From positions 147,167,850 through 147,231,849 of the forward strand of contig CM043949.1 of assembly GCA_014529385.2 (NCBI GenBank): a stretch of 64,000 bases of DNA, in the 5' to 3' direction. The notes beneath the pieces were generated by a model, which made no database searches, had not been told where the DNA came from, and saw only the letters and a list, made by a program, of their open reading frames with translations. Each line of letters begins with the position of its first letter. Positions within the stretch are counted from its first letter, which is position 1. The translations under genes were made by a program, and so were the position numbers. Source of the stretch: Adiantum capillus-veneris. Lineage: Eukaryota > Streptophyta > Polypodiopsida > Polypodiales > Pteridaceae. Shown piece after piece: positions 11,134 to 21,771 of the stretch.

Positions 11134-11800
11134 TATGGCTCACAACAACATAGATGTGTTCAAGATGTTTGTTGTTGAGGATAGATTGAATGGGACAATA
11201 ACCCTATGTGGGCTTACATGGTGCAACATGTGACAAAGGACATCTAGAATATTGTGTAGGGCATTGATGTACGTCCTGGTTTTGAGGTTGTAGGCGATGT
11301 TGAGGATGTTGCAGGTTTTGGTGGCAGGGTTGTTGCTGCCGGAGCTACTTTGCCTATGGTTGAACAAGCTTATTGGTATGTTAGAGATGCATAGGCTCAT
11401 GCATTGATTGCATTATCCGTGAAGCGTACTATTAATCCTCACATTTGGTCAGCTACATTTGCAAAACACGCTTGGGATATTTTGGTTGGTCTTTATGCAA
11501 GTTGCAATGAGGCTAAAATTGCATTGATGCATAAGGAGCTGGAGTCAAAGATTATGCATGAGGAAGATGAGACGGACACTTTCCTTGCTGGTGGCAAGGA
11601 TATTAATGAGCTTATTTTTGTAGGTGACATTTCTGACAGTTCCCTTGTGCAGATTGTTCTTGATGCTTTGCCAAATTCTTACCAGATTTTTGCTAGTACT
11701 TGTAGACTTATTATGACCCAAGGGAATCCAAAAGTTGTCAAGTTTGATGCATTATGCACATTGTTGCTGCAAGAATCATTTTCTAAAAAATAGGGCTAAA
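11134..11800 (+). pseudogene. copia element 1 gag (capsid part)
   Basis: The ATG at 11134 begins MAHNN-DVFKMFVVEDRLNG. The frame is lost near 11190 and regained at 11404 as a copia-type Gag/UBN2 segment: ACNEAK-like SCNEAKIALMHKELESKI, then DISDSSLVQIVLDALPNSYQ. The frame ends in a TAG at about 11792. Gag would form the virus-like particle. Stops and at least one frameshift make it non-functional. Confidence 0.8.
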
Positions 11801-11962
11801 TAGCATGTAGTTGAACATTCCTTCATTGGTGCTCAAAGAAAAGGTGGTAAAAGTAATGTAGCCACTTCTCATGGTTCTTCTTCGAGTGGTAAATCACTCA
11901 TTCCTAATGCTTTTGCTGGTAGCAATTCGTTTGGGAATTCTGGTGAAAAGGGAAAAAAAAAG

Positions 11963-12520
11963 ATGCATTGCCATTATTGTAAGGCTAATGATCACCCGAT
12001 CAAGCAATGTCCTAAGTTGAAGGCAAAAGAGGCTAAGAAGAAAGAGGTTGGTTTCACAACAAATGCAGCTATTGTTGAGTTTTCAATGAAAGGAGATTGT
12101 GATGCTGATGTTGATGCAGAATGGGCTCTTTATGAAGAGTGCAATTATGATCCTTTTGTCCATGATGCATGTATGTCAGTTGATGCAGATACTCATGTGT
12201 GGTGCTTTGACAGTGGTGCTACAAAGCACATTACCTCTCATCGTGACTTTTTTACCTCTCTTGAGGATGTCCCTCATGGTAATCCAGTCACTTGTGCCAA
12301 CAACGCCTCTTATCTGGTCGAGGGAGTTGGAAAGATTGTGCTGACTGCTGCTGCTGCAAATGGCAGTTATTTCACACTTGTTGATGCACTTTATGTACCT
12401 AGGATGAAGAAGAACTTTTGTCTATCTGCACTTGCTAGACTTGGTCTTCTTGTGAAATTTGTGGATGACAGATGTACAATTCATGATCTTAGTTTTGGTA
12501 ATGAGATTGTTGCATCATGA
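11963..12520 (+). pseudogene. copia element 1 nucleocapsid and protease
   Basis: A CX2CX4HX4C zinc knuckle is near the start (CHYCKANDHPIKQC), followed by a lysine-rich linker. The aspartic protease active site is WCFDSGATKHIT, with the catalytic D-S-G intact. The GVGKIVLTAA and ALYVPRMKKN blocks typical of copia proteases follow. The frame ends just after the protease (TGA at 12518). It lies in the usual copia order between gag and integrase. Confidence 0.85.
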
Positions 12521-12599
12521 ATTTTATGCCAAGAGCTATATAAGCTCCCTTTGTATGACAAGTGTGGGCAAAATTTTACAAATGTAGTTGTGGATTCTA

Positions 12600-13331
12600 A
12601 GGCTATTTCAGATGCAAAACTTTTTCATGCATGTTTTGGGCATTTGAATTTTGCCAGTTTGATGCGTTTGTAGAAATCTAATATGGTTGCTTCTTTGCCG
12701 CCTCTTGAAGCACTTATTAAGCATGTTTGTGAAGGCTGTATTTTGGGTAAGATGCAGCGTTCAAAGTTTCCAAAGGATAGTTTAGTTAGGGCTACATGCA
12801 TGTTGCATCTTGTGCATAGTGATGTTTGTGGGCCCATGCAAACTCCATCCTTGGGAAATTACCTTTACTTCGTGACTTTCATTGATGATTTCTCCAAGCA
12901 TGCATAGGTGTATCCGCTTAAGGCAAAGTCCGAAGTGTCTATGTGCTTCAAGAAATTTTTGGATGTGGCTAAAAATGTCTCTAAATGTACTATGGGCACC
13001 CTCCGTTCCAATCGAGGGGGAGGGAGTATATGTCTCACGAATTTAATGCATGTTTGGCTAGTCATGGGATAAAACACCAATGTATAGTTCTGTATACGCT
13101 TCAACAAAACGGTGTTGTTGAAAGGAAGAACAAGTCGCTTATGGAGATGGCAAGATGTATGGTCAAGAGTCAACCTTTTCCACATTCGTTTTGGCTTGAG
13201 GCCATAATGTGTATTACTCAACAAGTGTCCTACAAATATCTTTGCAGTCTATGACTCCATATGAATCATGGCATGATAGAAAGCCATCTATTGATCACAC
13301 ACATGTTTTTGGGTGCTTGGCTTATACTTTG
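12600..13331 (+). pseudogene. copia element 1 integrase, truncated by insertion
   Basis: The pre-integrase block is FHACFGHLNFASL. The core domain has HSDVCGPM (first Asp) and FVTFIDDFSKHA, followed by TAG at 12905 where the family has a Trp codon. Then come a frame change and QQNGVVERKNKSL (catalytic Glu). The second Asp lies in the frame-shifted stretch near 12990-13020. Coding continues to HVFGCLAY, where copia element 2 begins at 13332. No reverse transcriptase of this element is found after it. Confidence 0.85.
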
Positions 13332-14080
13332 TGCTAAGTATGCAGCTTGATTTACCCCTTGTAATTTTTTGTATTAAAAACGCACATTTGTAGGCCCCCG
13401 TTATAAGGAGAAGCCATCATGCGTGAAGAAAAATCACTTTTCGGAAACCAAAATTTTCAAGTCGCCCAAATATTATTTTTGTCGGAATATTATGGCCGGC
13501 CCTTTCTAGCCGGTGGCCAAACAGTGGTCTAAAAACGGCGGATCGGTTGGCCGATAGCCAATGACCGGTGGCCAGTGGGTCGAAAGTCAATGGCCAGTGG
13601 GCAGTGGTCAAATTCAATGGCCGATGGCCTATTTCAAGATGGACTTGTCTTCTCAAGGGCTGCCATACATGGGCACGTTGGAGAGTCCAAGTCAGACTTG
13701 TCAACAGAAGGGTGGCCACACAGCTACCTCTCATGAGAGAGGGCAGCCCTTTTGGCCTATAAAAGGAGGCCTCTTTTACACACAAAAACGGATTGTGAAG
13801 CATTGTGGTGCATTGTGAAGTTGATGTGAGGTGGTGAGAGTGAAGCAAGGTGGGAGCTCCAAAAGGGTATAATCCTTTTGTAATCTACTTTTTGTTTTGA
13901 AGTACTCAAGCCGTTGAGTGGCTACTTTCCCGTGGACGTAGCCCACATTGGGTGAACCACGTATATCGTGTGTGCTCTCTCTCTCTCTCTCTACTTTGTA
14001 ATCTCTCATGTGTGAAAATTATCTCTCTCCATTAAGTAAACTACTCAATAATATACTTAGCTACGTCATATTTCCTAACA
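13332..14080 (+). repeat. 5' LTR of copia element 2
   Basis: 749 bp, starting TGCTAAGTATGCAGC and ending TTTCCTAACA. It aligns with the 3' LTR at 18071 over its first ~530 bp with many substitutions and small indels, so the insertion is old. A TATAAAAGG box at 13758 is a likely LTR promoter. A CT run lies near 13975-13992. Confidence 0.9.
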
Positions 14081-14082
14081 AC

Positions 14083-14097
14083 TCGTATCAGAGCAAG
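14083..14097 (+). other. primer-binding site (tRNA-iMet type)
   Basis: tcgtatcagagcaag lies two bases after the 5' LTR and matches the TGGTATCAGAGC consensus used by plant copia elements. Confidence 0.85.
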
Positions 14098-14152
14098 GTT
14101 TGCTCGTAGCTAAAGTATTTCAAGGAAAAGATTCCTTGAATTGAGTGGGAGT

Positions 14153-14740
14153 AATGGCGGAGGAAGGGAAGGTCAAGATCAAGAAATTCAAAGGCAAGAA
14201 CTACCAACACTAGAAGATGAAGATTGAAGACTATCTCTACCAGAAGGACCTTTATTTTCCAGTAGGCGGTCTTGCAAAGAAGCCCGCAACAATGGTAGAT
14301 GAAGCATGGATTGTCCTTGATCGAAAGGCATTAGGAACAATCCGGCTAAGCTTGGCGTCAACGGTGGCCTTCAACGTTTTGGAGATGAAGACCACGGAGG
14401 ACTTGATGAAGTCCCTTGACGGCCTCTACGAAAAACCATTGGTATCCAATAAGGTATTTCTCATGAAGTGCTTGTTCCATCTAAAAATGACAGAGAATGG
14501 TTTAATTGTAGGACACCCAAATGACTTTAACACCGATATAAGTCAACTTTGATCGGTGAAAATCAGTTTTGATGATGAAGTGCAAGCTCTTCTTATACTA
14601 TTGTCTCTATCAGATAGTTGGGACAGCCTTGTGATGACTGTAAGTAATTCTATCTCTGGTACACATACTCTTAAGTTTGATGATGTTGTGGGTATTCTCC
14701 TAAGCGAGGAAATGTGAAGAAGAAGCACAAGAGAATCATC
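14153..14740 (+). pseudogene. copia element 2 gag
   Basis: The ATG at 14153 gives MAEEGKVKIKKFKGKN. A TAG at 14211 stands where the family has a Trp codon. Then come KMKIEDYLYQKDLY, the helical Gag core (TTEDLMKSLDGLYEK), and after further frame breaks LLSLSDSWDSLVMTVSNS. Premature stops and a frame break near 14550 inactivate it. Confidence 0.85.
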
Positions 14741-14742
14741 AA

Positions 14743-15235
14743 GTGCTGCACTATCAGTGGAAACAAGAGCAAGGCCTAAGGAGAAATTCAAAAACCAAAA
14801 GGGTCGTGATCGCTCCAGGCGGAGCAAGTCACGCACAAAGTCAGTTCTTGAATGTTGGAACTGTGGCAAGAAGGGCCACATCAAGAAGGATTTCTGGTTC
14901 AAGAAGAAGAAGGAGTTGGAGTCTCAAGACAACAAGCCAAGATCGGAAGCCAATGTGGCAGGTAAAGCTCTAATTCTCTCATTAGACAATGTGTCTAATT
15001 CCTGGGATAGTAGATTCCAAGGCTTCATTCCATGCAACACCACACAAAAAACATTTCCAAGATTACACCAAAGGTAATTTTGGGTATGTATACTTGGGAG
15101 ATGATGAAGCTGTCGGCAAAGGTACATTTTGTGTCAAAATTGCTAATGGAAATGAATGGAAGCTTAAAGATGTTAGGCATGTTCCTTCTCTTCGCAAAAA
15201 AATTGATCTCTACAGGACAATTGGACGATGAAGGT
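14743..15235 (+). pseudogene. copia element 2 nucleocapsid and protease
   Basis: The zinc knuckle CWNCGKKGHIKKDF lacks its final Cys (Phe instead). The protease active site reads VDSKASFH, with Lys in place of the essential Gly of D-S-G, so the protease would be dead. GNEWKLKDVRHVPSL matches the C-terminal block of copia proteases. Frames change twice. Confidence 0.85.
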
Positions 15236-16300
15236 CACAACATTGCATTTGGAAACAAACGGTGGAAGATCTCAAAGGGATCTTTGGTGGTTGCCAGGGG
15301 AGAAAAGGTCGGTACACTTTACTTGTGTATTGTCAGCACACAATTTTCAACTTATGCAATAGCTACAGAAGTCAACTGTGCGGTGTGGCGCTATCGGCTT
15401 GGGCATATGAGTGCCAAAGGAATGCAAATCCTTCATTCAACTTCTCTCAGGTTTGAAAGAAGTGGACTTAGAGTTCTGTGAAGATTGTGTTTATAGTAAA
15501 TATGGTAAACAAAAGAGGGTGAAATTCCTAAAAACAAGAAATGAAAGAAAAAATAAAAAACTTGAATTGGTTTATTCTGATGTTTGGTACACCATCCCAT
15601 GGTGGCTCATTGTACTATGTAACATTCATAGACAATGCAACTAGAAAAACATGGGTTTATTTCATGAAGAATAAATCTGACGTGTTTTCCATATTTCAAA
15701 GGTGGAAAGCCTTTATGGAGAATGAAGTAGGTACCAAGGTTAAATGCCTCAGATCCGACAATGGAGGTGAATATTGCAGCCAAGCTTTTGAAAGCTTTTG
15801 TGCTAGCAATGGCCTTTGGAGGCAAAGGACAACCCCAAGGACACCTCAACAAAATGGAATTTCCAAAAGGATGAACAAAACAATCATGGAGCAAAAATGA
15901 AGCATGCGTCTACATGTAAGCTTACCGCTTGAGCTTTGGGAGAAAGCAGTAAGTACGTCTGTGTATTTGATCAATCATTCACACTCAACGACATTGGATG
16001 GGGGAGTTCTAGAGGAGGCATGGACAAGTAAACCGTTGAATTATTCATTTCTCAAAGTGTTTGGGTGTGAGGCTTTCATGCACATAGATAGAAGCCTAAG
16101 ATCAAAGCTTGATGCAAAGTTCAGAAAGTGTTTCTTCATTGGCTATGGAGAAGGTGACTTTGGGTATCATCTATGGAATCTTGAAGATGGTAAAATCTTT
16201 AGAAGTAGGGATGTAATTTTCAATGAACAAAATATGTACAAATATTGCTTGGAAAGAAAAAAAATCAAACAAATAGGTGATGAGTACATGGACCTTGAGG
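15236..16300 (+). pseudogene. copia element 2 integrase
   Basis: The pre-integrase RYRLGHMSAKGM has lost the first His of the zinc-binding pair (HxxH to R/H). The core has LVYSDVW (Asp 1) and LRSDNGGEY (Asp 2). The Glu site reads QQNGISKRMN, with Lys in place of catalytic Glu. A TGA at 15898 interrupts it. The C-terminal part (VFGCEAFMHI, KCFFIGYGEGDFGYHLW) continues in the same direction. Confidence 0.9.
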
Positions 16301-16309
16301 ACGGTGAAG

Positions 16310-17375
16310 ACTCAACGAGTGCAAATGGTGACAACGTACAACAACATCAACCAAATGAGGAGCCTCAACCTATTTCCCGAAGGTCTACAAGAGCAAGTAG
16401 ACCTCCAGAAAGGTTTTTTCCTTCCTTCAACCACCTCTTGATCTCAGATTGTGGAGAGCTGGAATCATATGAGGAAGCTATGCAACACGAATCCAAAGAA
16501 GAATGGATAAAGAGCATGCAAGTGGAGATGGACTCATTACATTGCAACCAAACATGGGAGTTGGTTGAGTTGCCTAAAGGTAAGCGGGAACTTCAGAAAA
16601 AATGGGTGTACAAGCTGAAGGAAGAGGAAGGCGGGAAGAAAAGGTACAAGTCTAGGCTAGTGGGTAAAAGGGTTTTCTCAAAAGAAAGATATTGACTTCA
16701 GTGAAATATTTTCTCTTGTTGTAAAAATGAACTCAATTAAGTTGTCTTAAGCCTTGTGGCTACTCATGATTTAAATCTCAAGCAAATGGATATAAATACG
16801 ACATTCCCTCACGGTAGTGACTTAGAGGAGGAAATTTACATACTTCAACCAAAGGGGTATGAAGTACGGGGTAAGGAGAAAATGGTTTGCAGATTAAAGA
16901 AGAGCTTGTATGGTCAAAGAAAGCATCAAGACAATGGTACTTGAAGTTTGATTGATGTATGCTGGATCATTGATTCAGAAGGTGCAACTCAAATCATTGC
17001 GTCTACGCGAAGAATTTGGAAGATGGGAAGTTCATCATCCTAATGTTGTATGTTGATGACATGCTAATTGCAAGTGCTAATATGCACGACATCAAAGACC
17101 TAAAAGAGGAGCTATCTAAATCTTTTTCAATGGAAGATTTAGGTGCTGCAAAGAGGATACTTGGTATGAAGATATCAAGAGACAGGACAAAGAAGACAAT
17201 AAAGCTATCTCAAGAGGATTACATCAAGAAGGTACTAGAAAGGTTTACAATGAAAAATGCAAAAAATATTTCTACACCTTTGGTTGGTCAGTTTAAACTA
17301 ACCAAGGATATGTGTCCAAAGACACAAGAGGAGATAACCTATATGTCTAAAGTTCATATGCCGCTGCAACGATAG
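16310..17375 (+). pseudogene. copia element 2 reverse transcriptase
   Basis: RVT_2-type domain. Its N-terminal block is EEWIKSMQVEMDSL followed by TWELVELPKGKR and KWVYKLKEE, then a frame break. HDLNLKQMDINTTF and EEEIYILQPKGYE follow. Catalytic YVDD is intact at 17049-17060 (LMLYVDDMLIAS). EDLGAAKRILGMKI and LSQEDYIKKVLERF follow in order. Several frameshifts and stops (16693, 16742, 16942) rule out function. Confidence 0.9.
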
Positions 17376-18030
17376 GTTCTCTTATGTATGCTATGGTCTA
17401 GACAAGGCCAGACATTGCACATGAAGTGGAAGTTGTAAGAGGTTCATGGACAACCCAAGTAAAGAGCAATGGCAAGCTGTGAAGTGGATACTTAGGTATC
17501 TAAAAGGGACAACAACAAATTCTTTGTATTTTGGAGGAACTGATATTTTTCTTCAAGGGTATGCTGATGCAGATATGGCAAGTAACAAAGATACTCAAAG
17601 GAGCACTACTGGCCATGTCTTCACAGTTGGAGGCACAACAATAAGCTGTGCTTCAAAGCTACAAATAGTGGTCTCACTTTCTACCACGGAAGCAGAGTAT
17701 GTAGCAATGACAGAGGAAAGCAAAGAAATTTTGTGGCTTCACAAATTCTAAGAAGAGCTTGGATTCAAACAAGACAATTGTTTCTTGTACAGTGGTAGCC
17801 AAAGTGCTATCCATCTTGCAAAGAACTCAGCCTTTCATTCAATGACAAAACACATTGAGGTGAGATATCACTTCATACACACACTTTTGAAAGAGGAACA
17901 CCTATAGCTAGGAAAGGTGCATAGAAGTGAAAATCCTGCAGACATGTTTACAAAGGTGGTCAACAAGGACAGTGAGCTTTGCTCACTTCAACTGGCATTC
18001 AAGGATAAGAAGCCAGGATGGAAAACAGTC
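17376..18030 (+). pseudogene. copia element 2 RNase H
   Basis: WILRYLKGTTTNSLYF, GYADADMASNKDTQRSTTGHVF and LSTTEAEYVAMTEESKEILWLHKF identify the RNase H tail of copia polyproteins. HRSENPADMFTKVV near 17925 is the conserved C-terminal signature. Stops at about 17750 and 17907 interrupt it. Confidence 0.9.
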
Positions 18031-18053
18031 TCACAGGTTTGGGGTGGAGATCA

Positions 18054-18070
18054 ATCTCCAAGTGGGAGAT
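18054..18070 (+). other. polypurine tract of copia element 2
   Basis: tctccaagtgggagat directly precedes the 3' LTR start TGTTAAGTATG, the standard copia plus-strand primer context. Confidence 0.85.
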
Positions 18071-18599
18071 TGTTAAGTATGGAGCCTGCTTTACCCCTTG
18101 TGATTTTTTGTAATAAAAATTCACATTTGTAAAGCCCCTGTTATGAGGAGAAGCCATTGTGCGTGAAGAAAAATCAATCACCGAAAACCAAAATTTTCAT
18201 GTCGCCCGAGTATCCCTTTTTTGCCGGAATATTATGGCCAGACGCGATCAAAAAGTGGTCAAAAAATGGTCGGTCAGTTGGCCGGTGGACCAGTAGTCAA
18301 TGGTCGGTGGTCGGTGGCCGGAAGGCAATGGCTGGTGGGTGGTGGACGAATTTAATGACCAGTGGCCGATTTCAAGATGTACTTGTCTTCTCAAGGGCGG
18401 CCACACATGGGCGCATTGGAGAGTCCAAGTCGGGCTTGTCAACACAAGGGCGGCTATACAGGACTGTCTCTCATGAGAGAGGGCATCCCTTTTTGCCTAT
18501 AAAAGGAGGCCTCTTCTACACATAAAAACGGATTGTGAAGAATTGTGGTGCATTGTGAAGTTGATGTGAGATAGTGAGAGTGAATCAAGGTGGGAGCTC
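18071..18599 (+). repeat. 3' LTR of copia element 2, truncated
   Basis: It aligns with 13332-13858 of the 5' LTR and stops abruptly at the shared gtgggagctc. The last ~220 bp of the LTR are missing, replaced by a new LTR starting at 18600. Confidence 0.9.
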
Positions 18600-19521
18600 T
18601 GTTGGGGGTCCCATCGTTGCATAGCTCCAATGACCAACAAAATTATCAATCCGGAGGGATGAGCTACCTGGCTAGGGCATGGAAACACTCATACGATTAG
18701 TGAGCTAATCATGGCAACACGAATGGTTGACTCTACCATGTGAGCTTCTCGGCCTATGGAGGAGCTAAGCCACAATGAAGGGCAATCTCCTCATCCACTT
18801 CTCTTCACCTCCAATCAACCCAATCACACACACTAACGATTGCAAGATGCACACAACACTAATCCTATCATGCAATACACTAATCGCAAGCACACACACA
18901 TAGATCTATCGAGCACCACACTCCAATCAAACCTATATGCACACACAAGCAAAAGAGGGCAATCACACAAGATTAGAGAGGGATTAACCACTAATTAGTT
19001 ACGATCTAGCTAATCTAAGCATCATAGGCAATCATAAGAAGCATAAGAGAGGCATAGTGAAAGAGAATTAAACATTGATTAGTGTTAACCAAGTCACATG
19101 AGTAAGGAGAAGCTTAAGGACTTCAAAGCCACACACCTCAAGAGCTCTCACCAAAGAGTGCTCTCAACAAATGAGCTTGAGAACCCTAATTTCTTTTACA
19201 TGTTGTCTTATATACCTAAGGTAAAAATATGCAATGTCCGGGCACCCAAGGCCTTTAGGGCTCCACCACTTACTGAATCTGCTACCTAAGCACACTAACT
19301 GACCTGTTCTTTACAACTTGGAACTCCCATTGAGCCCATAACACATTCAAATATTACAATGGCTTGAAATAAATCGAGAATTTACAATACGTGACCATTT
19401 TGGAAAAATGTGAAAAATGTGTAACTCCAATCTTCACTGATTCTTTGTATTCATCCTCGGTGTGCATCCTACGTCTTCAGTCTTTAGCAACTCCTGTTAA
19501 ATGACGTTGACTCAGTTAACA
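18600..19521 (-). repeat. 3' LTR of a minus-strand element
   Basis: On the minus strand it starts TGTTAACTGAGTCAACG and ends GATGGGACCCCCAACA, about 0.92 kb. It is preceded by a purine tract GGAGGGTGGGAA (complement of 19522-19533), the expected polypurine tract of a 3' LTR. It interrupts the copia 2 LTR, so it is younger. No internal coding region of its element is recognisable to the right, so it may be a truncated copy. Confidence 0.65.
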
Positions 19522-20421
19522 TTCCCACCCTCCGATTTTAGTGCCCGTCTCCTTGGGCACTGTTGAAAAGTGTCCGTGGAGGATGTGGAAGGTTTATGAT
19601 TGGTTGTTGATGGGCTGATTGTCTTCATTTTATCATTGCATTTGTTGATAAGGTTAAATTTGTTGCAGCATCTTCATTGGTCCGAATATGTCTAATGTGA
19701 GAGATGATGTTGTATTTGTCCGTTGTAATATCATAATGATGAGGCTGCTGTTTATTTATGAAAAGTATGTATAAGGGAAGTAGAATGATGAGGTTCTAAA
19801 TTAGGGTCTAATACTTGGATGATCAAAGGAAAAAAACCCAGTGGGAAAAAAGTGACTTTGGGATATGCGCATTATTGAAGTACTTATTAGCATGGAAAAT
19901 ATTAATAAAGTACTCAACGGATTATTTGCTGATAGATATGGAATTAAAAAGGCAGCAAATATGAAAGGGTAGCGTGATGCAACATTGGTTTGCCTGTTGT
20001 AGTCTACTTAAGGTGCATAGGTGGAAGCAAAAAGAGTATCTAATGCATATGTCCAATGATGGGACATCCTATTTATGTATACACAGAAATGCATGGAAAA
20101 CAATATGCTGTGCAAGAAAGATTTTGAGGGGTTCTTCAGAAAGATGGTGTAGCTATAAAAGCATATGACATGGATTTGCAAGCTGGCACCCCTTTAAGAA
20201 TGGTTTTCGTTGACAAGGATATGTGCTCTCATCTTACTGTGCACTGTGCGTGAGTGCTGAACTCTACGACACTCCACCAATTTTAAGTTAATAGACTTTG
20301 ACTCTTATGTCATCCAGCATGAGCAACACAACTTAGATATGCTCAACTCTTTCAGCTTGAGCATAAGCCTAATAACTACAATTCTTAGCACATAGTTTAT
20401 GTAAACCCTCATGCACATTCC
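19522..20421. other. unassigned, possibly inner 3' end of the minus-strand element
   Basis: It begins with the polypurine-tract complement and a small gtgccc…gggcac hairpin (about 19540-19560). Beyond that no coding, RNA or repeat signal is supported. Confidence 0.4.
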
Positions 20422-20708
20422 TGTCACCTAAGAAGGACACCGTATTATTTATTTGGTAGAGTCAACTATCGGGCTTGTCGGTCCAATAGAAAAAGGGTAA
20501 GAGTGATCGCCGATGAGAGGCGCACTCTAACTAGAACATTCAAGGGATTAGTTGGCTAAGCATGGGTGCCCAAGTGTGAATGGGGTGAACTCATATGAAA
20601 GTCAACTAAACCTAAAATTCACTCATTCTTTCATTTGTGCAATTGAACAGTGCTCTTGCTCCATCTCCATCTTCTTATTCTTCATCTCCTTGTGTGTGTG
20701 TGTATGCG

Positions 20709-20780
<72 letters not shown>

Positions 20781-21016
20781 TGTGATCTAGCATTGCGACG
20801 GTGGCACGATGGTGGCGAGGCGGTTGAGTGCGGCATAGCGGCGTCTCCCTCTTCTTCGTGGCAAGGAATCCTCCACGACAACAAGCATAGAGCGGTGAGT
20901 GACACACAATCGTCATCTTTGAGCTTACTAGTTTAGGCTAGTTGCATGCTTGGAGCCATTTGTGGCTCGCACACAGTGTATAAGTCCCTTGCATTGACAC
21001 GTACGATAGACGCGCA
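20422..21016 (+). repeat. 5' LTR of composite Ty3-like element
   Basis: It matches 37764-38320 over most of its length, with shared blocks gggcttgtcg-tccaata, gagtgatc-c-gatgagagg, gcatggg-gcccaagtgtgaatgg, a (GA)n tract and gcttg-agccatttgtggct. The end (…gcgca at 21016) is fixed by the primer-binding site. The start at about 20422 (TGTCACC) is uncertain because the first ~50 bp differ from the partner. Confidence 0.75.
20713..20778. repeat. (GA)n microsatellite inside LTR
   Basis: About 33 GA units, in the same position as the GA tract of the partner LTR at 38037-38098. The repeat was therefore carried by the element. Confidence 0.95.
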
Positions 21017-21022
21017 TATTTT

Positions 21023-21040
21023 TGGCACCGCTGCGGGGGA
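21023..21040 (+). other. primer-binding site (tRNA-Asp-like)
   Basis: tggcaccgctgcggggga agrees at 15 of 18 positions with TGGCGCCGTTGCCGGGGA, a common primer-binding sequence of plant Ty3-type elements. It begins six bases after the LTR. Confidence 0.75.
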
Positions 21041-21771
21041 AATGCCATACACTAAGCTTGAATGGCACTCTGTGCTTCTTTGTGGTGCAATTTCAATTGT
21101 AGGAAAGGTAGAGAAGTAAGGTGTGTGTGTTGAGAAGGAGTTTGTTTTGCTACTATGGATTGTTTTGTTAACAAGGAATTGAAAGATACTGTGTTTTTTC
21201 TGTGATAAGGTGTTAGGATTAAGGTAGTAGATCCATAATACTAGTTCTGTGTAAATACAGTAAGTAGTAAGTAGATCTGTTAGAGATAATGAGTTACTAT
21301 ATTAGTGTGTTAGTGTGTAACAATAGTTGTATTAGTTGTAAGTAGGTAGGTTAGGTGTGTGTGTGCTCCCGCGCACAGCGCGGCCGCGGCGACCTTATCC
21401 CAAAAAAAATAAAATAATAATAAATTTAAAATTTTAAAGGTAGGACCGAGATCGGGAATATCCCCCAGACCCAAGCCCAAGTTCACGCTCAGGCTGAGGC
21501 CTTAGGCGCCCTTTAAAGTTACGTATTTTAGCCTCACATGTAGGTAAAAATTGACCTTTTTGAGGACCAACGAAGCTTCGAGTAACCGAACACTGTGCTG
21601 TGAAGCACACCATGACCCCCTAAGCGATATGCTTGTTTTGAGCTATCACAAGCTCTAATTCAAAAACCAATCATTAAAAAACATCAAAAAACGAGTGAGA
21701 ATGGACGCCTAAAAACGTAAGCGGTTAACCTTCGAGGTTATTCACCGACGCTTGTAGGGTGCCAAAGACAC
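21041..21771 (+). other. untranslated leader of the Ty3-like element
   Basis: About 0.73 kb between primer-binding site and gag ATG. No open frame of note. GC-rich ctcccgcgcacagcgcggccgcggc at 21365-21392 stands out from its AT-rich surroundings. Confidence 0.5.
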
